64,000 nt of DNA from Owenia fusiformis (GCA_903813345.2 CAIIXF020000005.1:4619375-4683374), one strand, 5' to 3'; positions 22,815-33,643 are shown, numbered from the stretch's first letter. Numbers and translations: made by a program. Notes: generated from the letters alone by a model not told the origin.

Positions 22815-23225
22815 GATGCCTTTCAGTATAGATCAACCTTGGAGGGGGTGCATGTCAGTATATAGATCAGTCTTGGAGGGGGTGCATGTCAGTATATAGA
22901 TCAGTCTTGGAGGGGGTGCATGTCAGTATATAGATCAGTCTTGGAGGGGGTGCATGTCAGTATATAGATCAGTCTTGGAGGGGGTGCATGTCAGTATATA
23001 GATCAGTCTTGGAGGGGGTGCATGTCAGTATATAGATCAGTCTTGGAGGGGGTGCATGTCAGTATATAGATCAGTCTTGGAGGGGGTGCATGTCAGTATA
23101 TAGATCAGTCTTGGAGGGGGTGCATGTCAGTATATAGATCAGTCTTGGAGGGGGTGCATGTCAGTATATAGATCAGTCTTGGAGGGGGTGCATGTCAGTA
23201 TATAGATCAGTCTTGGAGGGGGTGC
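22815..23225. repeat. 34 bp minisatellite, about 11 near-identical copies, in intron 2
   Basis: Perfect or near-perfect head-to-tail units of GATCAGTCTTGGAGGGGGTG plus CATGTCAGTATATA run from about 22858 to 23220. Diverged relatives of the same unit (TTGGAAG...ATACATTTC...) flank it on both sides, from 22600 and to about 23300. The array stops about 90 bases from the exon 2 donor. There are no spacers, so it is not CRISPR-like. Confidence 0.96.
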
Positions 23226-23312
23226 ATATCGGTATGGATGTAACTGGGCTACGATTTTGTATAGATGAATCTTGGAAGAGGGTACATTTCATTAGGATGA
23301 ATGTTCACTTAC

Positions 23313-23440
23313 AATCGTTTGCATCAATTGTCTTTTTTCTGAATCTACGCCAGTTGACACTGATGAAGCTTTCCTGATCGGGTGTAGCGTAGCTGATGTT
23401 TCGCCATTCCCGGAATGCGTCTTCTAAACACTCAACGTAC
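23313..23440 (-). CDS. Repeat-rich charged protein, exon 2 (first common exon)
   Basis: A 128-base exon reading YVECLEDAFREWRNISYATP, then DQESFISVNWRRFRKKTIDAND. The acceptor is TTGCTGCAG at 23441 and the donor is GATT|GTAAGT at 23312. It starts in phase 2; the AG ending any of the three upstream first exons plus its G gives Arg. It ends in phase 1 into exon 3. The regular aromatic and charged spacing suggests a folded helical domain. I recognise no family. Confidence 0.83.
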
Positions 23441-24411
23441 CTGCAGCAAGGAGATGAATTTATTTTCACAATGAAACGTCATCAACAATCTATTCACCCA
23501 TAGCTAGGCAATGTGTGTCCAAATTCTAGGCAATCCGTACAGAGTATTCACATAATGAACAGTGTGTGAAATATCAATAACGCATTATTTGTGTACAGTT
23601 GCTAAGCGATTGAGATTGAAATTGAGTTTTCCAATATTCAATGCATTGTGGCTGCTTCATTCCACTCAGATGTTGTTTCCTAAACTTTGCATTCCCCCTG
23701 CGAGGTCATGCAAAGATTTGAAAATAACATCTTCGTGGAATGGTTCAGCAGACCATGCACCGAGTCCAAGGCTTAAATCCTTAAATATAATCTCTTAAAA
23801 CCTAACGTAGTTAAATATTTCACTGGGATTGGACCTCTTGAGTAACACTAGATAATTCAGTGTCGTCAAGGTGCCCCACTTTGCTGGTTTAACACTTGTT
23901 ATATGACAAGATAAACCCGTCTCTCAAATATTTCAATGAGTTTTCTTTTCCCAAAATAGTAATGCAATATACTGTACTAGTTCAAATCTTTTCTACATGG
24001 TATGTGTAAAATATTATTACATTCATCATTTAATTGCGCATTAATGTAATAAATAAAGTAAAAATATTGACAGGTTAAAAAATGCTATTGCATTTTTTTG
24101 CATATCTGCTATATTGAATTAGAAAATGAATTAAAAAGGTAAGCTAGTAAAGGAAACAATATGATATAATATAAATAATATATACAGATAAAATATGATA
24201 TAGCATGGTAAAGTATATACAGTACGTAACGTGCATGTACAATGTTTTATCCTGTCAGCTGCCCTTATAAAAATGTACATAGGTTATATATCATGTACAA
24301 TATGGCGACATTGCGAAATCCAGCATTGTAAAATCGAAGCCATATTCTTAAATGTAAAATTTGCTGCTTAACACTTCCAGTACCAGAAACATTTCATGAA
24401 TTTGTCATTAC

Positions 24412-24476
24412 CTTGAAATTATCCGTCTCTGTTCATCTCTTCGCATGAGAAGAAACGATCTATTCACTTGAAACAT
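24412..24476 (-). CDS. Alternative first exon A of the repeat-rich protein gene
   Basis: It reads MFQVNRSFLLMRRDEQRRIIS and exits through CAAG|GTAATG at 24411. It ends in the same phase 2 as exons B and C and aligns with them over SFL...RR.E....RII. The ATG at 24476 is preferred to the one at 24446 because the upstream residues align with B and C. It would join exon 2 directly. It is the nearest cassette to exon 2 and the most diverged of the three. Confidence 0.7.
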
Positions 24477-24538
24477 GATATTTTGTGAAAATCTCCTTGG
24501 AAAATCGTATCCCAGATCAGATGAATATTGCTAAGAAG

Positions 24539-24680
24539 CGAATATAAACAAAACTGTATCTATGACGTAATCATAATGAAGAGGAATTACTAAACAATGC
24601 ATTTTCTGGAAACAATGTGGTTGATTGGGAAATTAATATGACGTCACTAGAACAAGAAGGGCATAACACGAATGACGTGT
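24539..24680 (-). promoter_or_regulatory. Promoter A with CRE-type sites
   Basis: Upstream of exon A lie TGACGTAA (24563-24570), an inverted CCAAT box (ATTGG at 24624-24628, so CCAAT on the gene strand), a perfect palindromic CRE TGACGTCA (24639-24646) and a half-type TGACGTGT (24673-24680). The first, the CCAAT region and the perfect CRE are in the same order as in promoters B and C. ATF/CREB-family factors are known to bind such sites; use here is inferred. Confidence 0.65.
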
Positions 24681-24839
24681 CCAGGTGTAACATTCAATTT
24701 TTTTCGTGGAAAAACAAACAAACACTAAAGTCGGACTTGCTCTACAAGTACACTGATTGTGCTCCGACTATATCCAATTTTGACACGCAGTTTTAATGCG
24801 TTTTCACTCATATAGCCTATGCCTTGACACCTGAATAAT

Positions 24840-25105
24840 TTGATATTTACGAAAAATACCATGGAAATTGTCAATAATTTCTTAATATTCAATTTTTAAA
24901 TATGGTTCTTCTCGGGCAAAATAAACCACCTCATGCAATGGCTTTTGTTATCAAGATAATTTTGGACCCCGGAGCATGATATTTACGAAAATCCCATTGA
25001 AATTATCAATAATTTCTTAATATTCAATTTTTAAATATGTTTCTTCTCGGGCAAAATAAACCATCTCATGCAATGGCTTTTGTTATCAAGACGTGTCATC
25101 ACAAA
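24840..25105. repeat. Tandem duplication, period about 138 bp
   Basis: The block from TGATATTTACGAAAAA to TTTTGTTATCAAGA (24840-24957) is repeated from 24978 to about 25092, with few differences (for example ACCATGG against CCCATTG). It lies upstream of promoter A and has no coding function. Confidence 0.9.
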
Positions 25106-25989
25106 CTTCGTTTCATATTGGAACAATCGCTTGTATAAATGATTTTTTATGTTTGGAATTATACAACACATTTCAAAACGTTTTGATCATCTCATAGAAA
25201 ACCATCCTTCGGATTATGGGACATTTGTGCCGTTTTCAATAACTTCGTATTTGATCAGACTTGGCTTCCAATAAAACTCGCGCAAAAGTATTGTATCGGG
25301 TCATTTATTTTGTTCCAGATGAAGCAGATTGTGCGAAACAATTTATATATCTTAGTAAAAATCATGCTCTGAGTCTTGAAAATATGACGATCCCACTAAT
25401 CATTTGAAGTCCATGGTAAGTCTGATATAGTAAGTTGGGGCACAACGTTGTGTATTGCCTAACTTTCGTAAAGAGACAAAAGAGGAGGGGCTCACCAAAG
25501 TTTTAGAGATAACAGACATAACTGCGTCTCTTGCTTAAGCTTACTACTTTCGTTTGTTCGAATTTTCACCGACGAGTTTCTAAATACTTCTTCGATGCGA
25601 TGTTTTAATTGATGTAGGCATATTCAATACACCTTTCTTTATCTTGATGTGAAATAAGACGCTATGATATTCGTTAACAAGTCATAAATGAACATAATAT
25701 TATTCGAAGCGTATTTCGAAAGTTTTGAGGCTACCATTTTTTGTTGAATTTTGACCAATCAGAGACAGGTTTACATCAAGGATATATCATCTTTGAACTC
25801 TGGGATTTATCCCTCTGGGAGACAAGTTAGGTTTGATGTTGCTGCCATCTTTCTATGCAATGTCAAGTCATAATGCTTTCTAAAATACTTTTGTAAAGGC
25901 ATAGTATGTTTACCGCAGAGTCGGGACGGAGCCTGGTATTTAATTGCCGGCCAAGTTCTAAACAATTAAATGGGGTTGACTGAACAAAC
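25106..25989. other. Intron DNA between first exons A and B, no gene seen
   Basis: I find no exon or recognisable element. It includes diverse short inverted patches and the start of G-rich sequence near 25920. Confidence 0.5.
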
Positions 25990-27795
25990 CAGGCCCGTAA
26001 GACACTTTTCTCCAAGGGGGGTGCGGTTTTTAGCTTACTAAAGAGAATGTAAAATTGTCAATTTTTTTACCGCGTCAAATCGCGTAAGACAGAGAGGGGG
26101 GGGGGGGGGTCAGTTACTCCCTATATTGGTTTGGAATTAACAAATGCAACTTCCAAACGTTCCAATTGTTTTGTGGGGGGTGTGAGGAGTAGTCCACTCC
26201 CCCTAGAAAATTTTACAGTTTTGAGATGCTATTTGGTGCTTTCTGGGCACTTTCAAAGTGTAAGTTTCTAAGTAGTACGCCACCACCACAAGAATAAGAG
26301 TTGAGTGAATAAAAAACCGAACATTCTGGGGGGTCTGGGGAAAATTTTGAAATTTGGTTGTATTTGGAGCGACTTTGCAACCATCTGGTACGCCTGTGCG
26401 TTATGAGTCAATAAGAAAAATGTGAATTTTTTTCAAATTCTTTTGGGGGTGTCAAAGAGGATGAGAGGGTGAAGTGGGGTGGGGTGCCAGTAGGGGAGCA
26501 AGGGGTTGTCCCCCAGAAACATTGACCATATCAAGGTGCTATTTGATGATGTCTGGGCACTTAAAAAATGTCTGAGACAATACATGAAATTCAGAATATT
26601 TTATTTTGTTTTGTGGGGGATGTGAGGGGTGGCTAACTCTCCTAGAAAATTTTACAATTTAGAGATGATATTTGGTGCTTCTGGGCACTTTTAAAGGTAT
26701 TAGTCAATAAAAACATTGAAAAACAATCACAATTTTTTTCAAATTTTGGGGGTGTCAAAGGGGGGGGGGGGGGGGAGGGGTGCCAGAGGGGGGGGGGGGG
26801 GTGGGGCTGTTGTGCCAGAGGGGGAGCAAGTGTTTGTCCCCCATATCAAAATTTACAACATCAAGGTGCTATTCGATGAAGTTTGGGCACTTTAAAAGTG
26901 TCTGTGCCTAAAAGCGCATATTTCCCAAGAAAATGTTACAATTTTAAGATGCTATTTGGTGCTTTCTGGGCACTTTCAAAATGTACGAGTCAATAAAAAG
27001 ATTTGAAAAATCTCAATTTTTTATTTTTTTTTTGGGGGGGTGTTAAGGGGGGGGGGGGGGCTGCCAGAGGGGGGGGGGGGGGGTGGAGTGGGGATGCCAG
27101 AGGGCGAGTAAGTGTTAGTCTTCCAGAATCATTAACTTTATCAAGGAGCTATTTGATGATGTTTGGGCAATTTAAAAGTGTCCGAGACAATACATAAAAC
27201 AAATTCAGAACTTTTTCATTGTTTTGTTTGGGGAGTGAGGGGTGGCCCACTCCCCCTAAGAAATTTTACAATTTTACGACGCTATTTGGTGCTTTCTGGG
27301 CATTTTCAAATTGTATGAGTCAATTAAAGAATTTGAGAAAATCACAATTTTTTTAAATTTTTTTTTTTGGGGGGGGGGGGGGGTCAAGGGGGGGGGGGCG
27401 CCAGAGGGGGGGGGGAGGTTGTGCAAGATGCAAGAGGGCAAGTCCAAGATGCAAGAGGGCAAGTCCCCCAGAAACACTAACTATATCAAGGAGCTATTTG
27501 ATGATGTCTGGGCACTTTAAAAGTGTCTGAGACAAAACACTAAAATAAATTTAGAACTTTTCCATTGTTTTGTGGGGGGTGTGAGGGGTGGCCAATACCC
27601 CTAGAAAATTTTACACTTTTAAGATGCTATTTGGCGCTTTCTGGGTACTTTCAAAGTATATGAGTCAATGAAAAAAAATTACAAGAAAAAATATTTTTCA
27701 AAAAAAAAATTTTTTTAATTTTTTTTTTCAAATTTATTTTGGGGGTAACAAAGGGGGGTGCGGTCGCACCCATCGCACCCCCCCCCATCTGACGG
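25990..27795. repeat. G-tract-rich tandem repeat array, units of about 280-440 bp
   Basis: A unit recurs at least five times, marked by GATGCTATTTGGTGCTTTCT (near 26229, 26949, 27625, with variants near 26665 and 27283) and by TATTTGATGATGTCTGGGCA (near 26540, 27150, 27500, with a variant near 26870). Each carries runs of 8-18 G on the plus strand (for example 26096-26109, 26760-26778, 27047-27060, 27365-27383). The ends carry GGCCCGTAAGACACTTTTC and a related inverse near 27785, suggesting an amplified mobile element. The G runs could form quadruplexes on this strand, which is the template strand for the gene. Confidence 0.85.
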
Positions 27796-27943
27796 CCCTG
27801 CAAACCTTTTTTATTGAAATTCAAATAAAACATGTAAATGGATCTCAGGCCCTAGCATCCTTCGACCAAGAACTCCAAGATCCAGTTTTATATGTCTCTG
27901 TTTAGATATATTTATTCCATTGAGAATTATATGTTGTTCTTAC

Positions 27944-28011
27944 CTTTCGATAATTCGTATCTTTTCTTCACGTCTTAAGCGGAGGAAAGATCCATCCCTT
28001 AGTAAATTCAT
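27944..28011 (-). CDS. Alternative first exon B of the repeat-rich protein gene
   Basis: It reads MNLLRDGSFLRLRREEKIR plus IIE and exits through GAAAG|GTAAGAAC at 27943. It aligns with exon C nearly residue for residue (MN....DGSFLR..REEK.RI.ER), and the first 25 bases of intron are also conserved with C. The coding bases keep the frame and the splice site, which argues for selection. Confidence 0.75.
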
Positions 28012-28104
28012 GATGTTTGATATGATTAGAAGTCCATGGTTTGACAAAAGATTTGATAATTCTGTCGAAATCTGATCTCCTCGAATATCGTTTTAGAAAT
28101 GTTG

Positions 28105-28220
28105 CTAGGTTGCAAACAAACACAAAGTTGAACTATGACGTAATTGAATAAACAGCAATAAGAGTACAATGTTTTTCACGGAAAGCAGGTTGATTGGATA
28201 CAAACATGACGTCACTCAAT
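28105..28220 (-). promoter_or_regulatory. Promoter B with CRE-type sites
   Basis: TGACGTAA lies at 28136-28143, an inverted CCAAT (ATTGG) at 28193-28197 and a perfect CRE TGACGTCA at 28207-28214. The order and strand match promoters A and C, with the two CRE-type sites 71 bases apart (76 in A, 82 in C). The intervening sequence is diverged, so the sites are preserved better than their surroundings. Confidence 0.68.
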
Positions 28221-28537
28221 TAATAATGTTGTTCTTTGTTACGATTCTAATATGATAAACAGACAAGAAAAACAAATATTTGCATTTATGAATCTTAGTG
28301 GGCATACATACTCCAATATAGACCAATAAATCAATTGTTCACGTATCATATTAGAATAGAAATTCTAAGAACAATTTGCTTCAGTATGTCTGGTGCATTA
28401 TTTCTATTATTTGTTACCGCTCCCGCATAACTATGTGAACAGGAATGTACACAAGATCTTGCATTTTCATTCAATTTTCAATTTCAATTTCAATTGAATT
28501 TGATAGTCTATTTCATAATTTCTTCAAAAGCTTAGAT

Positions 28538-29308
28538 CACGCGGTACTAACTCACCGGGGCGTATCGAAAACGCCCCGCAAAACCGTTAATTTGAATTTC
28601 AAACCTACCCTTTCTTTGGAAAATCAATGATTGTGAGTCTCACAGTACACCGTTTTTCTTCAAACTTGTTCCATTAAAACCAGACATTGCTTTTGTTTAC
28701 AAAGTCCCTCGTTTTAGCGGCGTTTTGGTCCCCAGATGTGAGAAGATGCAAATCTTCAGAGATTTCAACCAAAAGTCTCGATATATTGCCAGTTCTTTTA
28801 TTATTCTCCCCTATATTTTGCACAAGGACCCCCATTACAACCCTCCATCTCTGCATCAACATATTTATTACATTAAATGCAGCAATTTCCAAAAGTCCTA
28901 CGCATTTGTTCGAAATTGATCAAAACGCCCCGTCCTCTTTCAAAACGCCCCATTGGATCTATACACCTTATCTAGATACTGACTGGACTGCGGGGCGTTT
29001 TGGAAGACAACAAGGCGTTTTGGTCAATTTCGAACAGTTGCGTAGGATTTTTCAAGGTTGCTGCGTTTCAACTTCTCACATCTGGGGACCAAAAACGCCG
29101 CTAAAACGAGGGACTTTGTAAACAAAAGCAATGCCCCGACTGAAAGGTATTTCTGTGAAGGTTTTAATGGAACAAGTTTGAAGAAAAACGGTGTAGTGTG
29201 AGACTCACAATCATTGATTTTCCAAAGACAGGGTAGATTTGAAATTCAAATTAACGGTTTTGCGGGGCGTTTTGGTTTCGATATGCCCCGGTGAGTTAGT
29301 ACCGCGTG
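28538..29308. mobile_element. Palindromic fold-back element between promoter B and exon C
   Basis: The arms begin CACGCGGTACTAACTCACCG and match inverted for about 370 bases to near the centre (about 28920). They include AATCAATGATTGTGAGTCTC, CAAACTTGTTCCATTAAAAC and AGTCCCTCGTTTTAGCGGCG. The element is flanked by GAT on both sides (28535-28537 and 29309-29311), a possible 3 bp target duplication. The centre is rich in AAAACGCCCCG motifs. No transposase is encoded. A diverged relative lies at 62520-62730. Confidence 0.9.
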
Positions 29309-29868
29309 GATGTACAATCATTGGAACAGCAGTAAATCTTACACCTTCATCGCCATGCGAAATTGGCGACGAGATCAGTACCCGGGGATCCGTAAATTTT
29401 GCAAAGGCTGTTTTGCCATAATTATGTTTCCAGAATATTTTCCAGAAATCGAACATGATCTGTAGTTATAACGATCGTAAGAGTGAAATAGTTTTCGCAC
29501 TACTGATGAGAAAACATGTCCAAATATATTTATCAAAAGATTATATTGATTCCTTTAGGTTAAAAATACCATTTCATATCTGCTTTAATGTCAATGACGA
29601 AGAGTGATTTTCAGAAATTCCTAAAATATTGCCACCTTTGTGCCATTTACCATTGTAATTGTAAAAGGAACTAGTAATTTACATTATTGGATTGAAGGAA
29701 TCAATGTCTCATATTGTCACAAAATGGAGGCAATATTCCTGTTACAAGATGGCGACATTGCGAAAACCATAGAGTAAAGATATGAATATCGGCGCAGACA
29801 AGATCACCAAATGACAGGCCGGCTGTGTAGATATGTCTATCCCAATGAGAACTATAAGTTGTTCTTAC

Positions 29869-29936
29869 CTTTCGGTAATTCGTTTCTTTTCTTCACGCTT
29901 CGGGCGAAGGAAAGATCCATCCGTTTGTGAATTCAT
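29869..29936 (-). CDS. Alternative first exon C (most distal) of the repeat-rich protein gene
   Basis: It reads MNSQTDGSFLRPKREEKKRI plus TE and exits through GAAAG|GTAAGAAC at 29868, again phase 2. Downstream intron sequence near 29749 (ATGGCGACATTGCGAAAACC) matches sequence downstream of exon A near 24303, showing the duplicated unit reaches over 100 bp into the intron. Use with exon 2 requires a 6.4 kb intron. Confidence 0.75.
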
Positions 29937-29997
29937 TATTATTGCCACAAGATTTGATAATCTATTATCACGAATGTTTGTCTCTAGAATTATTGCC

Positions 29998-30125
29998 ATG
30001 TAGCGAATAAAAACAAAAAGTCGTAACTATGACGTAATCACATGAACAATGACAGAACAATGTGTTTTCAGAAAGTTTAAGATTTCAACATCGGTTGGCT
30101 AGATACACATATGACGTCACTCAAC
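29998..30125 (-). promoter_or_regulatory. Promoter C with CRE-type sites
   Basis: TGACGTAA (30030-30037) and a perfect CRE TGACGTCA (30112-30119) lie upstream of exon C. The CCAAT position is degenerate here (GGTTGGCTAG near 30093). It is the third member of the promoter set. Confidence 0.65.
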
Positions 30126-31489
30126 TAACTTTCTCGTAAAATTCCAACAATTTTGTCGAGTCATTGCGTCTTCTTTGCACTGAACGAAATGCTTGAAGAT
30201 TGTAATATGGTGTAATTGGTATTTGTTACCCCTCTCACAAAACCGTAGTCTAGCGACAATACATTGTGGCCCCCTCTACTTGACTACACACCTTCTCACA
30301 CTTGTTGTAGGGGGAGGGGGCGGGGTTCACAAAAAGGCTTTTAGCTAAAATGTAATCAGAAGTCGCACAGGACATTTTTGAAATATAACGAACATGTACA
30401 TTTGTGTGCTTCCGTCATGGTTAGCTAGGGACAACTGAAATTAAGTGATTGAGCAATTAAGTGATTGAGGAATTGAAGCGACAGTTATGTTCGCCATTTG
30501 TGACAACGGTATCTGACTTTACCGTTGTCAGGCTATTCCGGTGTGTATCTCGTGCCAAGACCATCTCTTCGAACGAAGAGGTTGTCTTTGTACGAGGTAA
30601 AGAGTTACTAATGTAAAACATCTTCTTTAAATATCCTCCTCATTGTTGTTGTTGTGTTTTGTTTATCACCAATGAAGGTGAGCAATACCTCTTGGGTATA
30701 TCCCGTATACATGCGGTCGTAATTAACGTAATTAGCCTGGAAGATAGACCCAGAAACCCATCTTCAAAGGAGACCTGTGTTCTTTTATGTGCACTCATTT
30801 ATAGACATACAAGTACACATCACAGACCACAGCCTTTTTGTATGAGTTGTGGACTACTCAGTCAAACACCCTGAAGTACTTTGCGCAAAGCAAATTATTC
30901 AGCATCATCTTCAATGAAAACATCATCATTGAGAATATAACCATGACATCTTCTTCTGTTAGAATATCTTTTTTTGTGATGAAAATTAAGTGACTGCATT
31001 TGGAAAATAGCTATTACAGCATTTAAACAGTATTTCGTTGGAAGATGGACATTACGAATATTATGGCAAATTCAAGCTAAATTAATTGGCAGTCTAGTCT
31101 ACAAAATATGAGTAAAAATACCAAATTGATTCCGGTGGTCCACTCTAAATAAATTGGGTATATATGTACAGCATGGCCAATTTTGGCTTTGGGCATAAAC
31201 CATGGAAACTGGCCAATCTGAGAGGAAAAACACTGGAAATCACTGGAAAAATGAATTTTTCAGTTAATTTAAAGATATTTCGGGAGATTTAGTTCCAATA
31301 AACTCAAGAGGAATTCGTCATGGACATATTAATGGAGTTGTGAGGAAAATTTGATCTTTATAAGTTTGACAGGAATAAAACATGGAAACCTTCAATCGTG
31401 AGAAAAACCTCCTTCACCAACAATTCAAGTATCAATATAACAATCTGAGCCAGTGCATCAAGGGACATTTCATTCATACTGAAGTCATT
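30126..31489. other. Intergenic, nothing recognised
   Basis: I found no exon, repeat family or RNA gene. Short open frames here (30659-30874) lack similarity or splice context. Confidence 0.5.
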
Positions 31490-31735
31490 ACAATTTATTA
31501 TATCATTGTCATATTCCTCACTCTCCTATTGGTCCATGTCCTACACGTGACTAAAAAATAACTAGCGATATTCAACGGAAGTCACGTGACTTCCGGTGAA
31601 TATCAAATGTTATTATATCACTGTCATATTCCTCACTCTCTTATTGGTCCATGTCCTACACGTGTCTAAAAAATAACTAGCGATATTCAACGGAAGTCAC
31701 GTGACTTCCGGTGAATATCAAATGATATTCAACGG
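31490..31735. repeat. 117 bp tandem duplication around a perfect palindrome
   Basis: The unit CATATTCCTCACTCTC...CGATATTCAACGGAAGTC...GAATATCAAATG occurs twice. Each copy holds GGAAGTCACGTGACTTCC, an 18 bp perfect palindrome centred on CACGTG, near 31576 and 31692. It leads into the hairpin units that follow. Confidence 0.85.
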
Positions 31736-32700
31736 TCATGAATGGACATTTGAAAAACATTCCCAATCTTGTGTCCCACATGGCCAATACCATGAGTATG
31801 AACACAATGGTTCCATTTTCATTGACCCATTGCAATGTTACAATTAATTATAATGCTAACATGAAATCTTAAATTAAAATACCACTTGGGAATTGATATT
31901 TATTGACTATACAATTTGGTAGTTGACATTTATTGTATTTATTGTTATATTGTGAGAAGAAATAAAAATGTATTTCAATGTTAACATATGACTTATTTAA
32001 TTATAGAAGATGTTATGACAGTGATATAATAAAACAAATATTTAATTCTATTTTCGGTGAATACCTGTGACACTTTCACAAGATGATATTCCACTAGCCC
32101 TTCGGGCTTCGTGGAATATCACTTGTGAAAGATGCACAGGTATTCACCTCAATAGAATTAAATATTTGTATAATATTCAACGTCATGAATGGACATTTGA
32201 AAAACATTCCCAACCCTGTTTCCCACATGGCCAATACTATGAGTATGAACACAATTGTTCCTTTTCAATGTTACAATTAATTATAATGTTAACATGAAAC
32301 CTTAAATTAAAATACTACACTTTATTTATTGACTATACAATTTGGTAGTTGATATGTATTGTATTTATTGTTATATTGTTAGAAGAAATATAAATGTATT
32401 TCAATTTTAACATATGACTTATTTAATTATAGAAGATGTCATGACAGTGATATAATAAAACAAACATTTAATTCTATTTTCGGTGAATACCTGTGACACT
32501 TCCACAAGATGATATTCCACCAACCTCCGATCACAGGGCTTCAAAATCCAGAATATATTCCTTCGTTTTACCGAAGAAGGAGGTACGGATTCTTGACACC
32601 TGCTCAGGAGGATGATATTCCACTAGCCCTGTGGGCTTCGTGGAATATCACTTGTGAAAGATGCACAGGTATTTACCTCAATAGAATTAGAAATTAGAAT
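31735..32700. repeat. Tandem duplicated hairpin unit of about 446 bp
   Basis: Two units start CGTCATGAATGGACATTTG (near 31733 and 32181). Each ends in a long hairpin: TTCGGTGAATACCTGTG...GATGATATTCCACTAGCCC, then its inverse GGGCTTCGTGGAATATCAC...CACAGGTATTCACC. In the second unit the loop is expanded by about 90 bases. The stems are long enough to fold in single-stranded DNA or RNA. There is no coding content. Confidence 0.8.
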
Positions 32701-33194
32701 TAGAAATATTTGTATAATATGTTGGAGAATATTTAAAATTGATATCCAATACTCATAATATCAAAAACAGTTGTAGATTATTCATACAACATAGAGCATT
32801 CAGTATCAAATTAACCTAGTTTCAACTATACTATGCAACTGCAGATATAAAAAACAATTATTCAACAACTTCAAGTGTGACTATCATATCAAAGATTTGT
32901 TCTTTGCTTTAGCTCGATTTGCACCTATAGAGTATGTACGTAAGGTACACATAAACATATATGACAACTATATGAGTTATAATAATCACTATCTAAAAGC
33001 AAGTAAGAAAAAAGCAAGTGAGAAAAAAATCTGTTTTAAAAACATATCAAAGTAATTAGCTGGACAGAATATTCATACTTGTGTTTTATCCAGTGAATGT
33101 GTATTTTAAAACAACTCAAAATTTTGTGGTTCAGTTAATCTAAGATAGATGCGGTAAGTCATAAAATTGATCGTATACATCATCACTGGTACTG
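32701..33194. other. Intergenic, nothing recognised
   Basis: AT-rich sequence without a supported gene or repeat family. Confidence 0.5.
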
Positions 33195-33643
33195 CACTCT
33201 TCAAACTAGTTACCAAAACGGATCCATTTCGGTAACAAAATGTCGGAACCTCGAAGTTATGATTTATCTTTTTTCCTTATATCAGGAGCATGTGTTACAG
33301 ATATGTGTCAGTATCTAAACGTCTGCGAACAAATAGTTCAGAAGACGATATGTACTGCAATACCTCACTTACGTAAACGGAACTTCGGTAAAACGGTTAA
33401 AATATGCACTTAAAATCCGGTTTTGTTAACATAATAATAGTAAGGTATCATATCCATGATTTCTTCATCTGAACTATTTGTTAGCAAACGTGTAGATGTT
33501 CTTAAACATATGATACTGGCATACGTTTGTGATCAAAATGTCGTGAAGATTGTGCCTACAAATTACAATTCGTGAAATAAGGAGAAAAATCATACTTTCG
33601 AATTTCCGAAATTTTGTCCGTTTTGATACTAGTTTGAAGAGTG
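33195..33643. mobile_element. MITE, family CACTCTTCAAACTAG
   Basis: The 449 bp element has inverted ends CACTCTTCAAACTAG (33195-33209; inverse at 33629-33643), followed inward by CCAAAACGGATCC and CGGTAACAAAATGTCGGAAC. It is the better copy of the family also seen at 20325-20690. It lies about 90 bases from the stop codon of the next gene, in its 3' flank. Confidence 0.85.

Noticed and set aside
22815-23225. CRISPR-like look of regular 34 bp repeats
   Set aside because: There are no spacers between units, and the DNA is eukaryotic; it is a plain minisatellite.
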